Positions 8,943 to 17,260 of a stretch of DNA of 64,000 bases are shown in pieces. Within the stretch, counting starts at the first letter, position 1, and the number at the start of each line of letters is the position of its first letter. Source of the DNA: Streptomyces sp. NBC_01446 (GTDB lineage Bacteria > Actinomycetota > Actinomycetes > Streptomycetales > Streptomycetaceae); assembly GCF_026340095.1 (NCBI RefSeq), contig NZ_JAPEPO010000001.1, forward strand, positions 1,302,001-1,366,000, written 5' to 3'. The translations under genes were made by a program, and so were the position numbers. The notes under the pieces were generated by a model. That model was not told the DNA's origin. It worked only from the letters and a program-made list of their open reading frames with translations, and did no database searches.

Positions 8943-10412
8943 CTAGTACTACAGCCGGTGGTTCACGTGACGTGACGATGGTTGGCTCGTTGCTCCGTTC
9001 GTGGGGTTGAAACTGTCGCTTGGTGTGGTGCGGACGGACGAGCTGGCCGAGGGCCAAGTGCGGGAGCTTGAGGGGGAGCTGGAGGCGTTGTGTGCCTCGG
9101 TAGACGATGTGTTTGCGCGTCCGGCCTCCCGGGAGAACCTGCGGGCGATGGTGCGTGGGCTGCTGAGCGAGGTGCCGCGCAAGAACCTGTGGCAGCTCGC
9201 GGAGGCGGCCGGCCACCCCAACCCGGACCGGCTGCAGGGCTTTTTGGCCAAGGCCGCGTGGGATGCGGACGAACTGCGCGACCGGGTCCGCGCCGTCGCG
9301 GTCGACGCCCTGGCCGACGACGACGCGGTGCTGATCGCGGACGAGACCGGCGACATCAAGAAGGGCACCAAGACCGCCGGTGTCCAGCGGCAGTACACCG
9401 GAACTGCGGGCAGGGTCGAGAATGCCCAGGTCAGCGTGCACCTGTCGTACGGATCCCGCCGGGGTCGCACTCTGATCGACGCCGAGCTCTACCTCGGCAG
9501 GAACTGGGCCGGCACCACCGTGGAGCACGAACGCCGCTGCGCCGAGCAGGGCATCCCGCCCGAACGCGCGAGCGCGGTGGTCACCAAACCGGAGCTGGCC
9601 CGGCGGATGCTGGAGCGCGCGCTGGCGGCCTCGGTGCCGTTCACCTACTTCCTGGCCGACGAGGCATACGGGCAGTGCCGGGCGCTGCGCGCCTGGCTGG
9701 AGGAACACCACGTCCGCTACGTGCTCGCCGTCCCGAAAGATGAGGTGCTGCCGCTGCCCGACGGGCGCACCCGGCAGGCCCGCGAGCTGTGGGCGCTGGT
9801 ACCCGAGGACGCCTTCGAGCGCCGGCCCTGCGCGGACGGCGCCAAGGGCCCGCGCGAGTACGACTGGGCCACCGTCCAACTCGCCACCACTGAAGGGGAC
9901 TTCGAGCGGCATCTGCTGATCCGCCGCTCGATCGTGCCCAACAAGAAGGACAAGAAGACCGGCGAACTCGTCCGGGAGATCGCCTACTTCCTGTGCCACA
10001 CCCACCTGGACACAACCCTGGCCGAGATGGTCGTCGCCGCCGGACAGCGCTGGATGGTGGAGGAGTCGTTCCAGGTCGCCAAGGGACAGGTGGGGCTGGA
10101 CGAGCACGAGGTACGCAAATGGTGCTCGTGGTACCGGCACACCACCGTGTGCATGCTCGCCATGGCCTTCCTCGTCACCGTCCGGAGCCGGCTCACACCC
10201 GCCCCACCGATGACTCCCGACCCCCGACCGTGAACGAGATCCGCCGCCTGTACGACCGGATCGTCCTCGCTCCCGCCCGCACCGCCCGGACCTGGCTGGC
10301 CATGCACTGGCACCGCTGGCGCACCCGCCACCAGACCCGAGCCCGAACCAGCCACTACCGCACCCGAACCGCCCGCGCTCACTCACCGTAAGACCACCGG
10401 CTGTAGTACTAG
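8943..10412 (+). mobile_element. IS701-family insertion sequence with CTAG target duplication
   Basis: Perfect 16-bp inverted repeats TACTACAGCCGGTGGT (8947-8962, complement at 10393-10408) bound the element. Each end is flanked by CTAG (8943-8946 and 10409-10412), matching the 4-bp target duplication known for IS701 elements. The element proper is 1462 bp and carries one transposase gene. The sequence on both sides (8858-8942 and 10413-10843) shows no convincing gene. Confidence 0.85.
9001..10233 (+). CDS. IS701-family transposase, probably frameshifted near the C-terminus
   Basis: This 410-residue DDE transposase has the first acidic residue in LIADETGDIKKGTKTAGVQRQY, the second in FLADEAYGQ, and the third in RWMVEESFQVAKGQVGLDEHEVRKW. 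GTG 9001 is the start. The family's usual C-terminal tail, NEIRRLYDRIV and a basic HWHRWRTRHQTRAR segment, is present but in another frame, running on to a stop at 10389-10391. This suggests a frameshift at about 10200. The truncated product keeps the whole catalytic core but loses the conserved tail, so activity is uncertain. Confidence 0.85.
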   Translation: MGLKLSLGVVRTDELAEGQVRELEGELEALCASVDDVFARPASRENLRAMVRGLLSEVPRKNLWQLAEAAGHPNPDRLQGFLAKAAWDADELRDRVRAVAVDALADDDAVLIADETGDIKKGTKTAGVQRQYTGTAGRVENAQVSVHLSYGSRRGRTLIDAELYLGRNWAGTTVEHERRCAEQGIPPERASAVVTKPELARRMLERALAASVPFTYFLADEAYGQCRALRAWLEEHHVRYVLAVPKDEVLPLPDGRTRQARELWALVPEDAFERRPCADGAKGPREYDWATVQLATTEGDFERHLLIRRSIVPNKKDKKTGELVREIAYFLCHTHLDTTLAEMVVAAGQRWMVEESFQVAKGQVGLDEHEVRKWCSWYRHTTVCMLAMAFLVTVRSRLTPAPPMTPDPRP

Positions 10413-10843
10413 GAACAGACGCACAGTGACGAGGCTTGTGCCTTCACAGTCCGACGGTCCGGAGCGACAGGTGGTCCCGCTCGAACCAGATGCACCGTTG
10501 TCCGATGCGGGTGACGGTGTTCTGGGTGCCGCGGAACCGAGGCGAACTCCGGTCGACCGGGTGCCGGGACAGCGGACAGATGGCGTGCTCTGCGGTGGTG
10601 TTCAGTGCCTGCGCAACCTGGGCTACGCAGAAGCCACCGTGGGGTACGGTCCGGCGGCCCAGGGCCACGGCGATGCTGTCCGATGCAGGTCCCGGCAGTT
10701 GCACGTGGCGCAGGACGGCTGCGTCGAGTCGTGGAGCCCCTCGAGGGGTTCGTCGACGCCGTCCTCGTCGAGAGCATCGTGTGTGCGGTGTGGGTAAGCA
10801 GTCCGAGGGTCTTCAACTGCCCGACGACGGCGAGGAGTTCTAA
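10413..10843. other. Gene-less stretch between insertion sequences
   Basis: This 430-base stretch lies between the IS701-type element and the ISAzo13-type element. Several short frames are open on both strands, but none has a ribosome binding site with recognisable domain content. It is most likely decayed host sequence into which the elements jumped. Confidence 0.5.
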
Positions 10844-12603
10844 GGGCGTGCAGATCTTTAACCCGTGGCTTTCCGCTCGGTATGTCGTTGGTCTGGTATG
10901 GGTGGGTTGGAAGAGCAACGGGCCATGCTGTCAGCCAAGTTAGGGGCGATTCTGCCGCATTTGGATGAGCGGCAGCGTCGTCTGTTGATAGGGGCGGAGG
11001 CCCGGTCGCTCGGCCACGGCGGGATCAGGGCAGTCGCTCGTGCCGTCGGTGTCCGTGAGGCCACTGTGTCGCTCGGTGTGCGGGAACTCGACTCCGGAGA
11101 GGCGCCGTTGGGGCGGGTCCGCCGGCCCGGCGGTGGACGCAAACGCGTCGTCGACCTGGACCCTGCACTGCGGGCTGCGTTGCTCGCCCTGGTTGATCCG
11201 GATGTCCGCGGGGACCCCATGTCGCCGCTGCGCTGGACCACCAAATCCACCCGCAAGCTCGCCGAGCAGCTGACCCGGCAGGGCCACAAAATCTCCGCGG
11301 ATTCGGTGGGCGACATCCTGCGCGAGGAGGGCTTCAGCCTGCAAAGCAACGCCAAGACCCTGGAGGGCAAGCAGCACCCTGACCGAGACGCGCAGTTCCA
11401 TTACCTCAACGAACGGGCTCGGGACCACCAGAACGACGGGGCTCCGGTGATCAGTGTGGACACGAAGAAGAAGGAACTGGTCGGCCCCTTCAAGAACAAC
11501 GGCCGCGAGTGGGAACCGAAGGGTGAACCGGTGCGGGTCGACACCCACGACTTCCCCGACCGCGAGCTGGGTAAGGCAGTGCCCTATGGCATCTACGACG
11601 TCACCGCGAACACCGGCTGGGTCAATGTGGGCACCGACCACGACACCGCCGCGTTCGCCGTCGAGTCCATCCGCCGCTGGTGGAACGGAGCCGGCCGGGC
11701 CGCCTATCCGACGGCCTGCCGCCTGCTGATCACCGCCGACGCGGGCGGCTCCAACGGCTACCGCACACGCACCTGGAAGACCCAGCTCGCCCAGTTCGCA
11801 TCCGAGACCGGACTGGCGATCACCGTCTGCCACCTGCCTCCCGGAACTTCAAAGTGGAACCGGATCGAGCACCGCCTGTTCTCCCACATCACCATGAACT
11901 GGCGCGGCAGGCCTCTGACCAGCCACGAAGTCATCGTCCAGAGCATCGCCGCGACCACCACCAAAACCGGCCTGACGGTGCACGCCGAACTCGACACCGA
12001 CCAGTACCCCACAGGCATCCAGGTCAGCGACGAAGAGATCGCCGCCCTGCCGATCACCCGGCACCGCTTCCACGGCGACTGGAACTACACCCTCCACCCC
12101 CACCCGCCGCTCGGCACGACGCTGATCAACGCAACGACGCGCCAGCCACCGGCGAACAACCCGCATCCACTGTCGATGCGTTCACTGCAGGACCCCGAAC
12201 TCACCGGCATGACCCGCCAACAGCTCAGTGAATTGATCGGCGCACTGACTCCCGAGCTGGCACTACAGCGCGAGCAGACACTCCATACAATTCGCGGTCA
12301 CGCGCGCCTGGTAGCTCCCGGTACAGGCGCCAAAGCCAAACTCACCCCAGCCGACCGGATCCTGGCCACTGTGCTCCACCTACGCAAACTCGCCACCATG
12401 AACCTCCTCGGCCAACTCTTCGGCGTCTCCGCCGTGACCATCAGCCGTGCAAGCCAAGAAGTCCGCCCACTCCTGGAAGCACACGGCCACCACATCGACG
12501 CCTCCACCGCCCGCTTCCGCACACCAACCGACCTCGCAACGTTTCTCGCTTCCGGCCCTGCCCAAATCAAGATCAAGAAGACAGGTTAAAGATCTGCACG
12601 CCC
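10844..12603 (+). mobile_element. ISAzo13-family insertion sequence flanked by TAA
   Basis: Inverted repeats GGGCGTGCAGATCTTTAA (10844-10861) and its perfect complement (12586-12603) delimit a 1760-bp element with one transposase gene. TAA occurs just outside both ends (10841-10843 and 12604-12606). The transposase stop codon TAA (12587-12589) lies inside the right inverted repeat. The right-hand TAA is shared with the adjacent IS5-type element. Confidence 0.8.
10898..12589 (+). CDS. ISAzo13-family transposase with long C-terminal extension
   Basis: This is a 563-residue DDE transposase. An N-terminal helix-turn-helix region (IRAVARAVGVREATVSLGV) precedes the catalytic domain with ISVDTKKKELVGPFKNNG, LLITADAGGSNGYR and SKWNRIEHRLFSHI, the typical signature of this family. 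The conserved core ends near residue 400 (DWNYTLHP). A further 160 residues follow and contain a second helix-turn-helix-like segment (LHLRKLATMNLLGQLFGVSA, then VTISRA), not required by the core family pattern. ATG 10898 is chosen as start; ATG 10922 is an alternative. Confidence 0.85.
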   Translation: MGGLEEQRAMLSAKLGAILPHLDERQRRLLIGAEARSLGHGGIRAVARAVGVREATVSLGVRELDSGEAPLGRVRRPGGGRKRVVDLDPALRAALLALVDPDVRGDPMSPLRWTTKSTRKLAEQLTRQGHKISADSVGDILREEGFSLQSNAKTLEGKQHPDRDAQFHYLNERARDHQNDGAPVISVDTKKKELVGPFKNNGREWEPKGEPVRVDTHDFPDRELGKAVPYGIYDVTANTGWVNVGTDHDTAAFAVESIRRWWNGAGRAAYPTACRLLITADAGGSNGYRTRTWKTQLAQFASETGLAITVCHLPPGTSKWNRIEHRLFSHITMNWRGRPLTSHEVIVQSIAATTTKTGLTVHAELDTDQYPTGIQVSDEEIAALPITRHRFHGDWNYTLHPHPPLGTTLINATTRQPPANNPHPLSMRSLQDPELTGMTRQQLSELIGALTPELALQREQTLHTIRGHARLVAPGTGAKAKLTPADRILATVLHLRKLATMNLLGQLFGVSAVTISRASQEVRPLLEAHGHHIDASTARFRTPTDLATFLASGPAQIKIKKTG

Positions 12604-12615
12604 TAACTGATAGTT

Positions 12616-13451
12616 TCAGAATGAGGTTCGGAGTCGTCTCAAATAGATGATGGTGCAGGCGAGTTGAAGCAGGCCGAGGTGGAGGTCGGCACGTATCTCG
12701 TAGCGGATGCGGAGTCGTTTGAACTGGTGGAGCCAGGCGAAGGTGCGCTCGACGACCCAGCGGGTCTTGCCCAGACCGGAACCGTGCGGGACTCCGCGGC
12801 GGGCGATCTTGGGTGTGATCCCACGGGCCCGGACGAGACGCCGGTACTTGTCGTAGTCGTAGCCGCGGTCGGCGAAGAGCCGCCGGGGCCGGTGACGGGG
12901 CCGGCCACGCAGGCCGCGAATGCGGGGTACGGCGTCCAGTAGCGGCATGAGCTGGGTGACATCGTGACGGTTTCCGCTGGTCAAAGAGACGGCGAGCGGG
13001 GTGCCATGCCGGTCGACGATCAGGTGGTGCTTGCTTCCGGGCCGGGCCCGGTCGACCGGCGAAGGTCCGGTGTGAGCCCCCCTTTGAGGGCACGCACGTG
13101 CGATCCGTCGATCGCCGCGTCGTCCATATCCAGCAACCCGGCAGCCCGTAACTCGGCCAGCAGCACCTCGTGCAGCCGGGGCCAGACACCCGCTTCCGTC
13201 CAGTCCCGCAGACGCCGCCAGGCCGTCACCCCGCTGCAGCCGACCTGCTCCGCGGGAACGTCCCGCCAGCTCACACCCTTGCACAGCACGTAAACGATGC
13301 CCCGCAACGCAGCCCGGTCTTCCACCGGCAACCGCCCGGGATACCGATGTCGCCGAGGCGCACGGGCCGGCAACAGCGGCGCGACACGTTCCCACAGATC
13401 ATCAGGCACAAGGTCAGCAGACCTACCAAATCCTGCCGACACAACACCCAA
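12616..13451 (-). CDS. IS5-family transposase encoded in two overlapping frames
   Basis: The first frame (13451 to about 13080) encodes the N-terminal domain with LVPDDLWERVAPLLP and the first catalytic Asp in AAIDGSHVRALKGG. The second frame supplies GPSPVDRARPGSKHHLIVD, the second Asp in LFADRGYDYDKYR, and the Glu in RWVVERTFAWLHQFKRLR. The frames meet at a run of three A and six G (complement of 13077-13085) within the ALKGG codons. This is a slippery site of the kind used for programmed frameshifting in IS427-group elements. The joined product is about 277 residues, the family's usual length. Confidence 0.82.
13077..13085 (-). promoter_or_regulatory. Candidate programmed frameshift site
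   Basis: On the coding strand the site reads AAAGGGGGG, at the exact point where the N-terminal transposase frame must give way to the C-terminal frame. Both frames code for conserved transposase residues up to this site, so recoding rather than decay is the simplest reading. Confidence 0.55.
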
Positions 13452-13494
13452 CCACCAAGCCCCACACCGAAATTCATTCTGAAACCATCAGTAA

Positions 13495-13941
13495 GGCGAC
13501 ACCGTCCGCTACCTCCAGGAACACGGCGAGCTGATCTGGTTCACGCAGGCGGCGTGTGCGCCGCTCCTGTGGATGCTCGACCCGGCACCGGAATCGCTGC
13601 GCCAGTCGGCCGATGGCGACTTGGCCGTGCAGGGCCACTGCGAGTGACCGAGCGGGACACCTTCTTCACGGCGAGCGGGGTCGCGCCCGGCCATTCCGTA
13701 TCTGCGCTCAGTTCCACCGTGTGGACCTCGACGTGCGGGCGCAACGCGGGCATGCGCTGCCTGATCCAGGAGGACGCCGACCACGCCTCCCCACCGGTTC
13801 CGCAGGGCCCGTCATCCGCAAGTGGGGCGTGCCGCCGGGGGAGATGCGTTCATGCGCGTCGCCCTCGGGCCGCTATTTCGTCTCAGCACCGTTGGGCAAT
13901 GAGCCTTCGTGACGGCACGCCTGGCACTGCACTTGGTGGAT
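13495..13941. other. Gene-less stretch downstream of the insertion sequences
   Basis: Short frames are open in this 447-base stretch, but none has a recognisable domain or start signal. Together with 10413-10843 it seems to be remnant host sequence split by the two adjacent insertion sequences. Confidence 0.45.
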
Positions 13942-14823
13942 TCAGAGAAGCTCGAAGGAGCGTTTGGCAAGACCAGCCATGTAACCGTCGATGACGGTCC
14001 GGGCAGGCTGCTCGGGGTTTTCCGCGGTGCCAAGGGTGACGAAGATGGGGAGGAAGTGTTCCGGGGTGGGGTGGGCGTAGGGCATCCCCGGTGCGCGGTT
14101 GGCGTAGGAGGTGAGTTCGTCGATGTCACCTCGCGCCAGGGCGTCGGTGGCCCATGCGTCGAAGTCGGAGGACCAGTTGGGCACGGCACCGTGGAACATC
14201 ATGTCGCGTGTCATGTGCGGTAGGCCGTGGACCATGAAGCCGGAACCGACTACGAGAATGCCTTCATCACGCAGAGGCGCCAGACGACGACCGAGTGCAA
14301 GGAGCCGCTGAGGGTCATGGGTGGGCATGGACATCTGCAGGACCGGGATGTCTGCGAGCGGGTACATGGCCATCAGCGGGACCCAGGCGCCGTGGTCCAG
14401 GCCGCGAGAGGGGTGGTGATGGATGGGTTCACTGTCGGGCATCATCGCGGCAAGACGGGCTGCCAGGCCGGACGCGTCGGGGGTGTCGTACCGCATTTGG
14501 TAGTAGCGCGGGTGGAAGCCGCCGAAGTCATAGACCAGGGGCGTGCCGGCCGCGGGCGCGGACAAACTGAGTGGGGCGTCCTCCCAGTGCGCGGAGACGA
14601 TCATGATGGCCTTGGGCTTGGGCATTGCTTGGGCCCAGTCGAACAGCCGCCGAATCCAGTCGGCGTCATCGAAGAGCGGCGGGGCGCCATGGCTGAGGTA
14701 GATCGCCGGCAGGGGCCCGCCGGTGGGACCCCACGACCGGTGCGAGGCGGCCCGGTCGAGGGCGTCGGGAAGGAAAGCGTCGTAGGCGCCGGCGGGCGTC
14801 TCGGGGTTCAACAGGTCGGGCAC
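13942..14823 (-). CDS. LigB-type extradiol dioxygenase (DODA/YgiD-like)
   Basis: This 293-residue protein belongs to the class III extradiol dioxygenase family, in the DODA (4,5-DOPA dioxygenase) group. Conserved His residues appear in AIYLSHGAPPLF, IVSAHWED, HHHPSRGLDHGAWVPL and GFMVHGLPHM, which supply metal ligands and the catalytic His. The start is GTG 14823, preceded by GGAGG at good spacing; the longer open frame upstream overlaps the MarR gene. Members open catecholic rings or act as quercetinase/pirin-like oxidants. The MarR gene directly upstream and the shared operators suggest induction by a phenolic or quinone compound. The substrate is unknown. Confidence 0.8.
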   Translation of the reverse strand: MPDLLNPETPAGAYDAFLPDALDRAASHRSWGPTGGPLPAIYLSHGAPPLFDDADWIRRLFDWAQAMPKPKAIMIVSAHWEDAPLSLSAPAAGTPLVYDFGGFHPRYYQMRYDTPDASGLAARLAAMMPDSEPIHHHPSRGLDHGAWVPLMAMYPLADIPVLQMSMPTHDPQRLLALGRRLAPLRDEGILVVGSGFMVHGLPHMTRDMMFHGAVPNWSSDFDAWATDALARGDIDELTSYANRAPGMPYAHPTPEHFLPIFVTLGTAENPEQPARTVIDGYMAGLAKRSFELL

Positions 14824-14908
14824 GATGGCCTCCAGTGCGGCTGCGGGCGGCTCAGCCCGCTGGGGTGGTTTTCGTTGGAGTTGGTGCGCCACACCGGAGC
14901 CGCTGTGG

Positions 14909-15400
14909 TCAGGCGGTGCGCACCGAGGGGTAGTCAGGGCGGGGCCCCATGGCGTCATTGACGCGACGGCTAATCTCCCGCAACTGCTTGGACTGCGCCT
15001 TTGTCAGGGAGTCGATGAGCAGGCGGCGCACCTCTGCAACGTGACCAGGAGCAGTAGCCGTGACTTTGTCCAGCCCTGCGTCGGTCAAGGTCGCGAGGGT
15101 GAACCGACCGTCCGTGGGGTCGGGCGTGCGGGTGATCCACCCTTTGCCCTCCAGGCGTTTGGCGGTATGGGAGAGGCGAGACAGAGACGCTTCGGCGAAG
15201 TCGGCCAAGTCGCTCATACGAAGGGTGCACTCGGGAGCCATGGAGAGCCCGGCGAGGACCTGGTACTCAAAGTGGGAGATGTTGGCATCGCGCTGCAACT
15301 GGGCGTCGAGAGCGGCGGGGAACCGGACCAGCATGCTGACCATGGCAAGCCAGGTCTGCTGCTCCTCGTCATCCAGCCAGCGGGGCTCGTCAGTGTTCAT
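14909..15400 (-). CDS. MarR family transcriptional regulator
   Basis: This 163-residue winged-helix protein contains the MarR core: ISHFEYQVLAGLSMAPECT, then LRMSDLADFAEASLSRLSH, RLEGKGWITRTPDPTDGRFT and a C-terminal dimerisation helix. ATG 15400 lies 13 bases from an operator-like palindrome at 15413-15428. Three more copies lie near the DoxX gene at 15637-16011. It therefore probably represses itself, the downstream dioxygenase and the DoxX gene. The ligand is not evident. Confidence 0.87.
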   Translation of the reverse strand: MNTDEPRWLDDEEQQTWLAMVSMLVRFPAALDAQLQRDANISHFEYQVLAGLSMAPECTLRMSDLADFAEASLSRLSHTAKRLEGKGWITRTPDPTDGRFTLATLTDAGLDKVTATAPGHVAEVRRLLIDSLTKAQSKQLREISRRVNDAMGPRPDYPSVRTA

Positions 15401-15412
15401 ACCCCCACGATA

Positions 15413-15428
15413 ACTTGACGCTTCAACT
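15413..15428. promoter_or_regulatory. MarR operator copy 1
   Basis: ACTTGACGCTTCAACT is a near-palindrome (TTGA-N4-TCAA core) just upstream of the marR start codon at 15400. It matches copies at 16032, 16067 and 16099. Confidence 0.65.
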
Positions 15429-15636
15429 CAGACCGCGACTCCCTGGCGGGCAGGAGGCGTTGCGGTGCTGCCGGCCGGGTCTGTCGGCGGCCAGCACAGC
15501 CGGCGGCGTCGACTACCAGGTCGATCGACCTGCCCCCGCTTCACGTCCCTAGCCTCCAAGGGTCGGGAACGTTCGAATGCACGCATGACGATCTCCAAAG
15601 GGTTCGCGACGTGGACCGAGGAGGACCTGGACGGGA

Positions 15637-16011
15637 TCAGAAGGCGTAGGGGCCAAACCTGCCCCAGGCCACGATGGCCGCTATGACCAACAGGACGACG
15701 TTCGCCCCGATCATCTGGTTCTCCTTGCGGCGGGCATGGACGATCGCTGCACCGAGCATCGTGAACGCCAGCCCGGTGGCCGCCAGCGGCGTCACAACCC
15801 GCGCGACATCCAGAGCCCCGGGCAGGATCAGCCCGAGCGCACCAAGCACCTCCAGAATTCCGATGACCTTCACGCTACTGGTCGAGAAGTCCCCGACCCA
15901 GGCCATGCCCGACGCGGCCAGCTTTTCCTTCACCTGGGCAATCTTCATCAACCCGGCCAGGAAGAACGCGACGGCCAGCAGGCTCGCGGCGATCCAGAGA
16001 GCGGCATTCAT
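15637..16011 (-). CDS. DoxX family membrane protein
   Basis: This is a 124-residue, strongly hydrophobic protein with four predicted membrane segments (about residues 4-24, 47-68, 72-92 and 101-119). It shows the DoxX pattern FFLAGLMKIAQVKEKLAASGMAWVGDFS, then KVIGILEVLGALGLILPG. Such proteins are tied to thiol or quinone stress, but no reaction is established for this subgroup. The start ATG 16011 lies 20 bases from operator copy 2, so the gene is very likely part of the regulon of the MarR gene at 14909-15400. Confidence 0.8.
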   Translation of the reverse strand: MNAALWIAASLLAVAFFLAGLMKIAQVKEKLAASGMAWVGDFSTSSVKVIGILEVLGALGLILPGALDVARVVTPLAATGLAFTMLGAAIVHARRKENQMIGANVVLLVIAAIVAWGRFGPYAF

Positions 16012-16031
16012 GGGATCGAACCTCCGTAGTG

Positions 16032-16047
16032 ACTTGACGTTTCAAGT
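16032..16047. promoter_or_regulatory. MarR operator copy 2
   Basis: ACTTGACGTTTCAAGT lies directly upstream of the doxX-like gene. The TTGA-N4-TCAA palindrome is shared with 15413, 16067 and 16099. Confidence 0.65.
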
Positions 16048-16066
16048 AACAGTAGAACTCCTCATC

Positions 16067-16114
16067 ACTTGAAGCGTCAAGTCAAAAATGAGGGTTTTAG
16101 TTGACGCATCAAGT
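16067..16114. promoter_or_regulatory. MarR operator copies 3 and 4
   Basis: ACTTGAAGCGTCAAGT (16067-16082) and AGTTGACGCATCAAGT (16099-16114) form a tandem pair 32 bases apart, i.e. three helical turns, upstream of copy 2. The three sites before doxX suggest cooperative repression. Confidence 0.6.
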
Positions 16115-16290
16115 CACCCTCTCACTCGATGTCACGGCCGGCTGCGTCACCGCTAACCTCGGATACCTCCTCGCGTGAAGGCACCGCGGCGCCCATGCCA
16201 GCCGCGGCCCGACCCGGCGACCGCGCCGGACGGCGACTGCACCAGCTGGATCCGCTGCTGCCGCGCATTCCCCTGAAGGGAAGATGTGCC

Positions 16291-16530
16291 TTAACCGGCG
16301 GAGGCGTTGAATCGGTACGAACCCGCCGTAACGCGGTACGCCGCACCGCCAAAGCGGTCGTCCCGTAAGTGCATGACCCCGGCGGACACGCTGACCGGCT
16401 TACCCTGGATGGGGCACCCAGGCCTCCGCCTCCGTGTTGTACGACACGGTCACCGACAGGTCGATCCTGCCGTCTTCCTGGCTGCGCCACTGAGAGGACA
16501 CCTCGCCGCGCACCGTCTCCATCGAGGCGG
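16291..16530 (-). pseudogene. Alpha-L-rhamnosidase (GH78) C-terminal remnant
   Basis: Two frames read in order give a GH78 C-terminal domain. The first has ETVRGEVSSQWRSQEDGR followed by IDLSVTVSYNTEAEAWVP and an early stop. After a one-base shift the second gives VSVSAGVMHLRDDRFGGAAY and RVTAGSYRFNASAG before TAA (complement of 16291-16293). The pattern (TVRG, W, alternating hydrophobic strand, AEV/WVP, final YRF) is that of bacterial rhamnosidase C-terminal beta-sandwiches. The rest of the gene is missing. The 16115-16290 stretch holds nothing else recognisable. Confidence 0.5.
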
Positions 16531-16545
16531 TGCGAGCCGAATCAA

Positions 16546-17247
16546 TCAACTTCCCTCACCCGACGGCTTGCGGCCGCCAAGGGCGTACGCGTCCTGGACC
16601 GTCCCGTCGCCATCGACGATCTCGGCGACCAGCCCGTAGGGCGCGACCCCCGGCCGCCCCGGCGTCGCGTCCTCCAGTCCTACGCTGCCGCTCACGGCGA
16701 CCTCGGCGCCGGTGGCGTCCAGGAAACGGACGCGGACCGCCGCGGTCGCGCTCGTCTCCACCTCGCACTCGACCGTGCCAGCGGTGCCATCGAGCCGGGT
16801 GCACCGCGGTGGTGTCCTCGATATAGACGGAGGGCAGGCTGTACAGCCATACCGAGCGGGCCAGACCCGCGTAGTTGTAGAAGTCGTGTAGGTACGTCTG
16901 ATTGTGGCGCCCGTCCTGGGTGACGGTGATGGAGCCGGGCAGGATGATGATGTTGGTGAGTTGGTTGTTGACGCCGATGGTGAGGCGGACCTCTCGCCCT
17001 GTGCCCACGGGTCCGGTGATGTCAGCCTCGAACGGGGTGTAGTCGCTGACGTGTTCGGTGACCAGGAAGTCGTCGACGTACACCGAACCCTGGTGGGTGG
17101 CGGCGTCGACGCGCAGGATGACCGCCTCGACTTGGCCCTCACGCTCTAGGCAACCTCTCGTTCCTCGCACTGGACGACGGCGGTCCGGCCCACCGATTCC
17201 GACACGATCCAGCCCGGACCATCGGGGCCCACCACCCCGTAGAACGG
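16546..17247 (-). pseudogene. Glycoside hydrolase family 2 (beta-glucuronidase-like) N-terminal remnant
   Basis: One frame carries a GH2 sugar-binding domain: HQGSVYVDDFLVTEHVSDYT, then PFEADITGPVGTG, LTIGVNNQLTN and HNQTYLHDFYNYAGLARSVW, the last a beta-glucuronidase signature. After a frameshift at about 16800 the next frame continues with the GH2 immunoglobulin-like domain (GTAGTVECEVETSATAAVRV, later GLVAEIVDGDGTVQDAYAL). Homology stops near 16590, before the catalytic barrel. Upstream of 17170 another short segment (PGWIVSESVGRTAVVQCEE) seems to be the start of the same domain in yet another frame. The gene is dead. It appears fused by deletion to the GH78 remnant. Confidence 0.6.
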
Positions 17248-17260
17248 TGAAAAGCTGCCC

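Larger units (their letters stand above)
12604..13494 (-). mobile_element. IS5-family (IS427-like) insertion sequence
   Basis: Near-perfect 19-bp inverted repeats, ACTGATAGTTTCAGAATGA at 12606-12624 and the complement of ACTGATGGTTTCAGAATGA at 13474-13492, bound the element. TAA flanks both sides (12604-12606 and 13492-13494), consistent with insertion at a TA-containing site. It abuts the ISAzo13-type element with no spacer, so the two share a target trinucleotide. Confidence 0.8.

Noticed and set aside
8932..10386. 484-codon open frame antisense to the IS701 transposase
   Set aside because: It spans the element's inverted repeats and mirrors a recognisable transposase, so it is not a gene.
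10444..10704. Minus-strand frame beside the IS701 element that might be a transposase end
   Set aside because: No catalytic motif, no start signal and no match I can name.
15586..15640. Short plus-strand segment MTISKGFATWTEEDLDGI as a small-protein start
   Set aside because: It stops after about 34 codons and overlaps the end of the DoxX gene. Too short to support.
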